Source: an uncultured Lachnospiraceae bacterium (GTDB lineage Bacteria > Bacillota > Clostridia > Lachnospirales > Lachnospiraceae). Taken from it: a DNA stretch of 41,501 nt. The notes below the pieces were generated by a model that saw nothing but the letters and a program-made list of their open reading frames with translations, did not search any database and was not told the origin of the DNA. Position 1 is the first letter of the stretch. Each line of letters opens with the position of its first letter. Where the stretch lies: NCBI GenBank assembly GCA_900320485.1, contig ONSO01000005.1:1-41501 (forward strand), written 5' to 3'. The position numbers and the translations under genes are program-made. Below, in pieces: positions 1-5,817 of this stretch.

Positions 1-53
1 TCGGCTGGCAGCGTTCGATAAGTGGGAAGGCGACTGGCCAAGGAGAGAAGCAT

Positions 54-554
54 ATGAAGAAACGATCAATGATATTAAGATTTGGTTTGCCATTTATCAT
101 GGCATCAATCATAGCTTTTGCAGGATGTGGCAGCGGCACTGCAGGACAGGAGTCAAGCGGCACTTCGCTTAGTTCCCAGACCACGGCATCTGAAGAGAAA
201 GTGGAATTCCAGGAATCCCAAACGGGATCCGGGGATGATACAAGCAGCGAAGGATCGCAGTCTGGAAGCGGTGAGGAAAAGATCGCATATGATGAGGATG
301 GCTTGCCATACGTCGCAAATCAGATACTGCTCTATGCCTATCCTGGGACGGATCCGGAATTGATTGAGCGTCTGGCTGATGAGATTGGGGCTGACATCGC
401 AGATTTCACCCCCGAGCTCCAGTTTTACCAGCTAGAGTTTAGGAAGGATAAAACCTATTCCGAACTGAAGGAATACATTGATTTCTTCCTGGTACGGCAA
501 TTTATCTCGGACGCGGATCTGAATTATTATTCCGCTGAATCGCAGCCTGACTAA
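54..554 (+). CDS. Lipoprotein resembling a free-standing subtilase prodomain
   Basis: The 166-residue product starts with a lipoprotein signal (KKR, hydrophobic stretch, lipobox AFAGC), so it is probably anchored outside the membrane. A Ser/Gly/Glu-rich linker covers about residues 26-75. The last 90 residues (VANQILLYAYPGTDPELIERLADEIGA..., then FYQLEF and a YSELKEYIDFF segment) follow the pattern of the N-terminal inhibitory prodomain of S8 subtilases of the fervidolysin kind: a VxNQIL strand, a PGT turn, an ELIERLA helix, a Y-x-LEF strand and a final helix. No protease domain follows, because a terminator and an intron fragment come next. An AAGGAG ribosome site at 39-44 supports this start; the frame is open to the window edge. 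The prodomain likeness is pattern recognition, so a role as a protease inhibitor or chaperone is inference. Confidence 0.6.
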   Translation: MKKRSMILRFGLPFIMASIIAFAGCGSGTAGQESSGTSLSSQTTASEEKVEFQESQTGSGDDTSSEGSQSGSGEEKIAYDEDGLPYVANQILLYAYPGTDPELIERLADEIGADIADFTPELQFYQLEFRKDKTYSELKEYIDFFLVRQFISDADLNYYSAESQPD

Positions 555-577
555 GGCTGGCAACTAAAAAGCTCTTC

Positions 578-608
578 AAGGGTCTGGCAGATAGCCGGGC
601 CCTTTTTC
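578..608 (+). terminator. Intrinsic terminator of the 54-554 gene
   Basis: AAGGGTCTGGC pairs with GCCGGGCCCTT (with G-T wobbles) around a 5-base loop and is followed by TTTTTC. It lies 24 bp after the stop codon of the lipoprotein gene. Confidence 0.8.
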
Positions 609-613
609 TTGCG

Positions 614-958
614 GTGCGCCTTGCGGCGCACATTTCTAATGTGTGAAAGTCCCTAATCCGCCCTAGTAGTGGGAAGGATATAGCCAAAGACAAGGGTGTC
701 CACCGTGAGATGGAATCTGAAGGAAGTCGGATGGCAAATCTCTGGTATAACGAACAGAAATCACATTAGGCTATAGCTAAGGATAGGGTTGCCGTACAAA
801 CCAAAGTCCAATAACTACTCGGAATTAGTTATGGTAGATGTGACAGATAGATGGAGAGAAAGAAACGTGTGGTATCAAGGGAGGTCTTGTCAACAAGTGA
901 AAACAGAGTATGAAACTTGTAGTAACAACGAATGGCAAGAAGTCAGCAGAGGTCAAAG
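614..958 (+). mobile_element. Group II intron, 5' fragment (truncated)
   Basis: Starts GTGCGCC, the usual 5' end of bacterial group II introns, and continues with typical domain I pieces: GTGTGAAAGTCCC at 641-653, TAGTAGTGGGAAGGATAT at 665-682, and the stretch around 721-770 (GAAGTCGGATGGCAAATCTC and CACATTAGGCTATAGC). The part to about 957 (TATCAAGGGAGGTCTTGTCA and GAAGTCAGCAGAGGTC) resembles the region leading into domain IV and the start of the intron protein. No reverse transcriptase, domain V or domain VI is present, so the element cannot splice or move. It begins 6 bases after a terminator T-run, the place preferred by group IIC introns, although I cannot assign the class by eye. The short reading frame across it (789-1001) is not a credible gene. 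Confidence 0.72.
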
Positions 959-1001
959 TATATGGGAATGGTTAAAATGGTTGCTGGGCGGAGGAAAGTA
1001 G
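959..1001 (+). pseudogene. 3' remnant of a second Trp-rich peptide gene
   Basis: Bases 959-1025 match 5675-5741 at 66 of 67 positions. They encode the last 13 residues of the intact peptide at 5652-5717 (IWEWLKWLLGGGK and the TAG stop) plus 24 bp downstream. The only difference (998 G against 5714 A) changes AAA to AAG, both Lys, so it is silent in the peptide frame. The 5' part, with start codon and ribosome site, is missing and replaced by group II intron sequence. No plausible start remains, so this copy is most likely dead. Confidence 0.75.
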
Positions 1002-1045
1002 AAGTTAATTCCTGATGATTTTATGATTGAATGAAATGATTCCGC

Positions 1046-1074
1046 TTGCATACCGGCCGTTACCGTGATAGTAT
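1046..1074 (+). promoter_or_regulatory. Sigma-A promoter for methylglyoxal synthase
   Basis: TTGCAT (1046-1051), a 17-bp spacer and TAGTAT (1069-1074), about 75 bp before the start codon at 1152. Confidence 0.6.
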
Positions 1075-1151
1075 GATGCAAGAGACCTGGCGTATAAAAT
1101 CAGTTGATTACGGAAGAAAAGAGAATAGGCCGGCAGAAGATGGGGGTATAA

Positions 1152-1622
1152 ATGGAAATGAATTTCGTGACGTTGACGATCGGCAAGCAAAAGAACATTG
1201 CGCTGATTGCCCATGATAATAAAAAGGCGGAGTTGATCGCCTGGTGTGAAGCAAACAAGGAGATTTTGAAAAAGCATTTTCTTTGCGGAACGGGTACGAC
1301 GGCCAAGATGATAACGGAGCAGACCGGGCTCCCCGTGCGAGGCTATAATTCCGGCCCCTTGGGCGGCGACCAGCAGATCGGTGCAAAGATTGTCGAGGGA
1401 AGAGTGGATTTTGTGATTTTTTTCTCGGATCCTCTGACGGCGCAGCCGCATGATCCGGACGTGAAAGCGCTGCTTAGGATCGCACAGGTTTACGACATCC
1501 CGATCGCCAACAACAAGTCGACGGCAGATTTTCTGATCACGTCTTCCTATATGGATGAGGAGTATGGACATACGATTCTGAATTTCAAGAAGAATATCGA
1601 GGAGCGGGCACACACGCTCTAG
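1152..1622 (+). CDS. mgsA: Methylglyoxal synthase
   Basis: Converts dihydroxyacetone phosphate to methylglyoxal plus phosphate in the cytoplasm, a bypass that frees phosphate when sugar phosphates pile up. The 156 residues match the family length of about 150. The family signatures are all here: CGTGTTA near residue 46 (phosphate binding), SGPLGGDQQIG with the catalytic Asp, FFSDPL, QPHDPDVKALLR with the active-site His and Asp, and NNKSTADFLI at the end. A GGGGG site precedes ATG 1152. It has its own promoter and terminator, so it is a single-gene unit. Its position between two damaged pieces of the signalling cassette suggests that the surrounding DNA was rearranged around it. Confidence 0.95.
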   Translation: MEMNFVTLTIGKQKNIALIAHDNKKAELIAWCEANKEILKKHFLCGTGTTAKMITEQTGLPVRGYNSGPLGGDQQIGAKIVEGRVDFVIFFSDPLTAQPHDPDVKALLRIAQVYDIPIANNKSTADFLITSSYMDEEYGHTILNFKKNIEERAHTL

Positions 1623-1629
1623 ATAGTTT

Positions 1630-1662
1630 TAAAGGCCGGCAGAGGATTTCTGTTGGCCTTTA
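1630..1662 (+). terminator. Intrinsic terminator after mgsA
   Basis: AAAGGCCGGCAG pairs with CTGTTGGCCTTT around GAGGATTT. The 3' arm ends in a short T-run followed by TATG, so it is moderate in strength. Confidence 0.65.
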
Positions 1663-1699
1663 TGAATGGAAACCGCGAGCCAAATGACGGCGTATTGTG

Positions 1700-1773
1700 G
1701 GAAAGCTTTTTTCGATGGAGAGGATTTTCGGTCTCTGCTACAAAGCATCAAAGGATTTCCAACAATCGACGGA
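1700..1773 (+). pseudogene. Internal fragment of a duplicated solute-binding protein gene
   Basis: 1700-1753 matches 2752-2806 of the intact lipoprotein gene nearly base for base, and 1745-1773 matches 2944-2972. The two parts meet at GCATCAAAG, which occurs at both places in the intact gene (2798-2806 and 2944-2952). The wreck has therefore lost 146 bp by recombination or slippage between 9-bp direct repeats, as well as both ends of the gene. After 1773 the match stops abruptly. From 1774 to 1936 I see no feature. Confidence 0.85.
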
Positions 1774-1936
1774 AAACTTTCAACTACCCCCCAAAGCTGG
1801 TTACCAATCTTGGTTTTGCAACGTCATAAAATTAAAACGGATTGAAGTAGCTAAAATATATGTTGACTGCCGCCTAAAGATTTATTGGTACCGATGTTAC
1901 ACAACGGAGAAAATAACCCAAATGTATTCAAAACAC

Positions 1937-1970
1937 GTAGTTCGTGCAAAAAACACGGCGTTTGTGTGGA
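1937..1970 (+). promoter_or_regulatory. Putative LytTR-type site pair upstream of the lipoprotein gene
   Basis: GTAGTTCGTGCAA (1937-1949) is followed 20 bp later by GGCGTTTGTG (1957-1966); both contain the core nGTTnGT and lie on the same face of the helix. LytTR regulators bind pairs of 9-bp direct repeats about two turns apart, and a closely similar pair precedes the peptide gene at 5559. AT-rich -10 candidates (TATGATATGATATAG, 1985-1999) lie just downstream, with no good -35 box, as expected for an activated promoter. The assignment to the LytTR regulator encoded at 3526-4248 is inference. Confidence 0.5.
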
Positions 1971-2105
1971 GACATTTGTATTTTTATGATATGATATAGT
2001 AAGATTCATATATCGTCAGAGTCCTTATAAATGTTATGGAAACTATAGCTAGGGAGTTTCTTTCGTAATCTACAAAATCCATCAGGCATAAGGGGTCGAT
2101 CAGTC

Positions 2106-3374
2106 ATGCGAAAACAAACGTGTTTGATAATATTTCTCTTAATTGCGTGTATCATTTTGGGCTCATGCAATGCGGCTCATGCGAATTTGGACGACCAGGA
2201 TGTCACCATTAAGATACTTACCACGGGAAATGATGCCGGCATAAAGACGGTGTTGGATCTTATGGCGGATGTCTTCAATTCCGAACATGAGCACGTTAAG
2301 GCGGAAATCGTCATGATACCGGAATTTCGCAACATAGATGACACATATGATACCATCAACACCAAGATTTCCGTTAAAGGCGAAATCGACCTTTTATGGC
2401 TATGGGACAGCACGGATCTATGGCGATATCAGGAGCGGGATCTGCTGGAAGACCTGACGCCTTACGTAGAGAAATCTGTTGATTATTCCTTGGACCGAAT
2501 GGTGCCGGGAGTCGTAAAGTGCTTCCAAAAGGATGGCGGCTTCTATGGCCTTTCCCCCTATTTTAGCATTGACAGCTTGGGAGGGAAGGCTTCTCAGATT
2601 GGCGAGAAAGCGGGGTGGACGACGGAGGAGCTGTTACGGTGGTTTCAGGAGCATCCGGACTGCAAGGGCGAAATGGGACTATACCCTGATTTTGTCTTAA
2701 ATTATTTTTTCCTTCCGGGAAATTTAGAACGCTACGTTGATTTTGAGCAAAGGAAAGCTTATTTCGATGGAGAGGATTTTCGGTCTCTGCTACAAAGCAT
2801 CAAAGCATTGCCCTTAGACAAAACTATGTACGCAGAAACCTGGTATGATGATCAGGCTCGGGATTACGTCCGACTTGAGCTGATCCAGGTTAACAATCTG
2901 GAGAGCTATTGTAACTTGTTAAAGGTTTATGGTGAAGAAGCTTGCATCAAAGGATTTCCAACAATCGACGGATTGCCGAGGCACTATATGAGCGCGCCGT
3001 GCCTTGCCATGCTAAAGAACGGCGATCATAAAGAGGAAGCATATCAGTTTATGGAATTTGTACAGCTTCGGTTTCCTGAGTATTTTCAGGGAAATTCTCT
3101 TTGGACGGATCGGGAGTTATTGGAACAATCCTTGAGCAACGTAACCTCCAAGGATCCCAAAGAAGAGGCCGACAAGGGCATTCGACGTTTAAGTGATAAG
3201 GAAGTGGAAGCACTGCGGACGGTGATAAATACGTTAGAAGTGCAATCCTTGGAAAGCAAGAAGATCATTCAGATCGTTATCGAGGAAATCTGGCCCTATT
3301 TTAGCGGGGAAAAAAGTTTGGATGACGTGTGTGCCATTATTCAAGGAAGGGCACAATTGTTGCTGGATGAGTGA
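2106..3374 (+). CDS. Solute-binding lipoprotein of the signalling cassette
   Basis: The 422 residues begin with a lipoprotein signal (lipobox LGSC, Cys at about 21) and a mature part built like a family 1 extracellular solute-binding protein: ITVKIL-type first strand (VTIKILTTGND), a helix LDLMADVFNSEHEHVKAEIV, a DLLWLWDS segment, LEDLTPYV, FYGLSPYFS, and late APCLAMLKNGDHKEEAYQFMEFV, which is common at the hinge region of sugar binders. It should sit on the outer face of the membrane. No transporter permease or ATPase lies beside it. Instead a LytTR regulator, a GHKL kinase and a Trp-rich peptide follow, so it may act as a ligand-binding accessory to the kinase rather than in uptake. A matching LytTR-like site pair lies upstream. 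A damaged second copy exists at 1700-1773. The ligand is unknown. Confidence 0.8.
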   Translation: MRKQTCLIIFLLIACIILGSCNAAHANLDDQDVTIKILTTGNDAGIKTVLDLMADVFNSEHEHVKAEIVMIPEFRNIDDTYDTINTKISVKGEIDLLWLWDSTDLWRYQERDLLEDLTPYVEKSVDYSLDRMVPGVVKCFQKDGGFYGLSPYFSIDSLGGKASQIGEKAGWTTEELLRWFQEHPDCKGEMGLYPDFVLNYFFLPGNLERYVDFEQRKAYFDGEDFRSLLQSIKALPLDKTMYAETWYDDQARDYVRLELIQVNNLESYCNLLKVYGEEACIKGFPTIDGLPRHYMSAPCLAMLKNGDHKEEAYQFMEFVQLRFPEYFQGNSLWTDRELLEQSLSNVTSKDPKEEADKGIRRLSDKEVEALRTVINTLEVQSLESKKIIQIVIEEIWPYFSGEKSLDDVCAIIQGRAQLLLDE

Positions 3375-3384
3375 CAAAAGATGC

Positions 3385-3413
3385 TTTACGTAAAAGTTCA
3401 AAAAAGTTATAAT
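3385..3413 (+). promoter_or_regulatory. Sigma-A promoter immediately before a terminator
   Basis: TTTACG (3385-3390), a 17-bp spacer and a perfect TATAAT (3408-3413). Transcription would start near 3420, inside the 5' arm of the hairpin at 3414-3464. It could give a very short RNA or feed the kinase operon by read-through. Confidence 0.5.
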
Positions 3414-3464
3414 GGAATTGTTTGGAAACGCATGTGACATGCAACCCAACAATTCCTTTTTTGT
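3414..3464 (+). terminator. Strong hairpin terminator or attenuator between lipoprotein and regulator genes
   Basis: GGAATTGTTTGG (3414-3425) pairs with CCAACAATTCC (3445-3455) with one bulge. Inside lies a second stem, GCATGT/ACATGC, and a run of six T follows (3456-3462). It should stop transcripts from the lipoprotein gene and separate them from the regulator and kinase genes. Confidence 0.8.
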
Positions 3465-3525
3465 GTTTTATGCTTCTTGTGGAAACCTATGTTATTACGT
3501 GATGCATCAAGCATCTTGGGGAAAA

Positions 3526-4248
3526 ATGATTATAATTGGAATATGCGATGATGAAAGCAAGCATCGACAAAATGTCATAAATTTATGTGAACGATATTTT
3601 ACAGAATGTCCCCTGGATCACAAATATGTTGAATTCATGTCAGGGGAAGAGGTATTCTCCTATCAGGGCGAAAGAATTCTTTTACTTTTTTTAGACATTG
3701 AAATGGGCGAGACGAGTGGGCTTGACGTGCTTGATCGACTCAGGTCGAGCGACAAAATTTGGAGGATTGCTTTCGCGTCAAACCATGGCGAGCAAAGATT
3801 AGATACCATAGATTTGAAAACTTTGGCCTTCCTGGATAAGCCTCTTCCATACGAGGGAGTTAAAAGGTGTCTTCAGATCGCCATAAAGGAAAATAATGAA
3901 AATATTAGTGCATTTTTTACTTTGATTGATGGGAAAAAAAGTATTGAGCTGAGCGAGATAGCTTATATACAGGCTGAACGACATTACGTAACCGTTTTTA
4001 CAAAGCAGGATTGTTTTATGAGCTTTGACAGCCTGAAGCAGGTTGAGGAACGTCTGTGCGGTACGTCCGTGATGCGAATTCATAAATCTTACTTAGTGAA
4101 TATGCAGTATGTTAAAAAGATGAGCGCCGAAGAAGTGATCATGTCGGATGGAACAAGACTTCAGATAGGACGAAGGTATCACTCAAAAGTGAAGGATGGC
4201 TATCATAATTACATTAGGTCAGTCACCATTGGAAGGAAACTTGAATAA
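3526..4248 (+). CDS. LytTR-family response regulator
   Basis: A 240-residue AgrA/ComE-like regulator. The receiver domain (1-120) has the acidic pair in ICDDE, the phospho-acceptor Asp57 in LFLDIEM and the Lys in FLDKPL. The LytTR DNA-binding domain (about 135-235) starts FFTLIDGKKSIELSEIAYIQAERHYVTVF and contains the usual MRIHKSYLVNMQYVKKM. The frame is open 38 codons further upstream, but that part runs through the terminator hairpin; ATG 3526 sits after GGGGAAAA and begins exactly at the receiver's first strand. Its stop overlaps the kinase start (TAATG). By family it should bind paired direct repeats, and such pairs occur at 1937 and 5559. Signal input from the kinase at 4248 is inferred from the overlap. 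Confidence 0.9.
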   Translation: MIIIGICDDESKHRQNVINLCERYFTECPLDHKYVEFMSGEEVFSYQGERILLLFLDIEMGETSGLDVLDRLRSSDKIWRIAFASNHGEQRLDTIDLKTLAFLDKPLPYEGVKRCLQIAIKENNENISAFFTLIDGKKSIELSEIAYIQAERHYVTVFTKQDCFMSFDSLKQVEERLCGTSVMRIHKSYLVNMQYVKKMSAEEVIMSDGTRLQIGRRYHSKVKDGYHNYIRSVTIGRKLE

Positions 4249-5534
4249 TGATCTATTATGGAATCATGCACGTGATCGACTTTATCACCTATTACCTAAT
4301 TTACATGGTGGTTTTCCATGCTAGTTTTCTAAAAAGTATAGCATGGAAAATGGCAGCATGTTTATTGGGTCTTTTTTTAACGGAAGCATTTGTTGTTATA
4401 TGCGGCGAGACGCGTGGTGCCCAGATGGTGACGGCGATGTGTGCGATTGCCATTCTTTTTATTCTCAAGAATCGAAGACAACGTATTTGGGGAATGCTTT
4501 TATTTCCCGTTGCAATGCTTCTGTCCATGTCCGTAAACGTGTTGGGAACCTATTTTTTTTCCTATTTGCTTCATGTTCCTTACATGGATTTCATGGATGC
4601 GCCTGCATTAAAAATATGGGCAGAGATGCCTAGCCTTCTCATATTGACGGTGCTGTGGATGTTTCAAGGGAAACGGGAAACGGAGGAGATGATCTCGCTC
4701 TCCATTCCCAAATATTTAATCGTATTATTGGGGGCGGGGTGCCTTTTTGCATTAGTCGGAATTCTGCAAGGATTGATGTTGGGAGACGTGGAAGCATATT
4801 CCATGCTTAGACTTTTGGCGATTGCCTCCGTGATCGCAGTTGTGATCTTTGTCATATTAATCTATTGGCAGGCCCTCATTGAAAAAAAAGCTCGGCAATA
4901 TCGGCAGGAGAATGAGCTTTATCGAAGCTATTTGGAAAAACAAGAAATGCATATTCATGACATTATTGAAGCTGACCAAAAGATGCGTCGTTTCCGACAT
5001 GACATTCGGGCTCACGTTACAGCTCTGGAGGCAGAAATCGAGATGGGCGACATGGACTCTTTAAAGCAATACGTGCTGCGAATGAAAGAAGAAAGTGAAA
5101 AAGGTGTTGCCATTAAATATACGGGGATTGCCGCAGTGGATGCAGTGATAGGAGAATGGCACCAAAAAGCATTGGAAAAAAGCATCAAGTGGACTTGGAA
5201 CGGTGGATGCCTCCCGCAAAGAGTAGAACACACCTTTGAATTGTGCGTGATTTTCTCAAATCTTTTGAGCAATGCCGTGGAGGCTGCGGCGAAGGTTACC
5301 GGAGATAAGGAAATATATGTATATTGTGGGGCAATTCAGGAGAATGTAATTATTCGGATTTCGAACACCTGCGATCAAGATACTACGGTGGACATACCAT
5401 CTAAGACGACCAAGGCCGATGTAAAGAATCATGGATTTGGATTAAAGAACGTACAAGCCGTTGTTGAAGAGGTAAATGGATCGATGGACAGAAAAGTAGG
5501 AAATGGGCATTATACGGTTGAAGTGATTCTGTAA
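4248..5534 (+). CDS. AgrC/ComD-like GHKL sensor kinase
   Basis: A 428-residue sensor kinase. The first 215 residues hold about six hydrophobic segments without a large extracellular domain, the layout of AgrC-type peptide sensors. A coiled segment (KKARQYRQENELYRSYLEKQ) leads to the H-box RRFRHDIRAHV with His251. The catalytic domain has the N-box NLLSNAVEAA and a G-box HGFGLKNV (HATPase_c_5 type). It overlaps the LytTR regulator by one base, which marks them as partners. No AgrB-like peptidase or ABC exporter for a signal is present. A 21-residue Trp-rich peptide gene lies 117 bp downstream and is the obvious candidate for a cognate ligand or output, but that is inference. Confidence 0.9.
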   Translation: MIYYGIMHVIDFITYYLIYMVVFHASFLKSIAWKMAACLLGLFLTEAFVVICGETRGAQMVTAMCAIAILFILKNRRQRIWGMLLFPVAMLLSMSVNVLGTYFFSYLLHVPYMDFMDAPALKIWAEMPSLLILTVLWMFQGKRETEEMISLSIPKYLIVLLGAGCLFALVGILQGLMLGDVEAYSMLRLLAIASVIAVVIFVILIYWQALIEKKARQYRQENELYRSYLEKQEMHIHDIIEADQKMRRFRHDIRAHVTALEAEIEMGDMDSLKQYVLRMKEESEKGVAIKYTGIAAVDAVIGEWHQKALEKSIKWTWNGGCLPQRVEHTFELCVIFSNLLSNAVEAAAKVTGDKEIYVYCGAIQENVIIRISNTCDQDTTVDIPSKTTKADVKNHGFGLKNVQAVVEEVNGSMDRKVGNGHYTVEVIL

Positions 5535-5558
5535 AAGGTTGGACAACTGCTCAGAATT

Positions 5559-5593
5559 GTAGTTCATGCAATAATTACGTAGTTCATGCAAAG
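5559..5593 (+). promoter_or_regulatory. Putative LytTR-type site pair upstream of the peptide gene
   Basis: GTAGTTCATGCAA occurs twice, at 5559-5571 and 5579-5591, exactly 20 bp apart. The same core and the same spacing occur upstream of the lipoprotein gene (1937 and 1957). The pair ends 6 bp before a -35-like box, an activator's usual place. Confidence 0.65.
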
Positions 5594-5597
5594 CCAT

Positions 5598-5627
5598 TTG
5601 ATTTTGTTGATTTATTTCGCGCATAAT
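5598..5627 (+). promoter_or_regulatory. Putative promoter of the Trp-rich peptide gene
   Basis: TTGATT (5598-5603) and CATAAT (5622-5627) with an 18-bp spacer. The start would lie near 5634, leaving a leader of about 18 bases that carries the AGGAGG site. The weak spacing and boxes fit a promoter that needs the activator bound at 5559-5591. Confidence 0.45.
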
Positions 5628-5651
5628 AAATAAAAAAGGAGGAATAAATGG

Positions 5652-5717
5652 ATGGGTTTGCTGATTGACGTAGATATATGGGAATGGTTAAAATGGTTGC
5701 TGGGCGGAGGAAAATAG
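5652..5717 (+). CDS. 21-residue Trp-rich peptide, candidate signal or effector
   Basis: ATG 5652 lies 9 bases after a perfect AGGAGG (5637-5642). The 21-residue product has an acidic, aliphatic start (MGLLIDVDI) and an amphipathic end WEWLKWLLGGGK with Trp at 10, 12 and 15. It has no Cys, so it is not an AgrD-type thiolactone, and no double-glycine leader cut followed by a long mature part. An earlier ATG at 5648 gives only six codons. The gene lies between a LytTR/GHKL pair and the MutS operon, behind a putative LytTR site pair. A second copy of its end at 959-1001 differs by one silent base, which supports this frame. It could be an exported signal, a membrane-active peptide of the PSM or leaderless-bacteriocin sort, or a small membrane regulator. 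I do not recognise a named family. Confidence 0.65.
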   Translation: MGLLIDVDIWEWLKWLLGGGK

Positions 5718-5752
5718 AAGTTAATTCCTGATGATTTTATGCATTAACAACG

Positions 5753-5781
5753 TTGTAATTTGATCCGCCGGCTTTTATAAT
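5753..5781 (+). promoter_or_regulatory. Sigma-A promoter for the MutS-like operon
   Basis: TTGTAA (5753-5758), a 17-bp spacer and TATAAT (5776-5781), 36 bp before the start codon at 5818. Confidence 0.7.
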
Positions 5782-5817
5782 GAAACTGTAACCTGTGGCT
5801 GATTTGAGGGTAAAGGC

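Noticed and set aside
2..172. Open frame at the left edge (AAFDKWEGDWPREAYEE...)
   Set aside because: It could be the end of an upstream gene, but it would overlap the lipoprotein gene by about 120 bp and I recognise no family.
789..1001. 70-residue ORF across the intron fragment and peptide remnant
   Set aside because: It needs a TTG start without ribosome site and runs through intron RNA structure; it is a chance fusion.
960..1013. Other frame of the repeated 67 bp (MGMVKMVAGRRK...)
   Set aside because: In that frame the single difference between copies changes Val to Ile, while it is silent in the Trp-rich frame, and the ribosome site at 5637 fits the Trp-rich frame.
1697..1999. 100-residue ORF downstream of mgsA
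   Set aside because: Its beginning is the shifted-frame wreck of the solute-binding gene and the rest has no ribosome site or recognisable protein.
5652..5717. AgrD-type cyclic peptide precursor
   Set aside because: No Cys or Ser at the ring position, no charged C-terminal recognition tail, and no AgrB gene.
5652..5800. trp-type attenuator leader peptide
   Set aside because: Three Trp codons suggest it, but no terminator/antiterminator hairpins follow and the downstream genes (MutS-like, or mgsA for the other copy) have no link to tryptophan.
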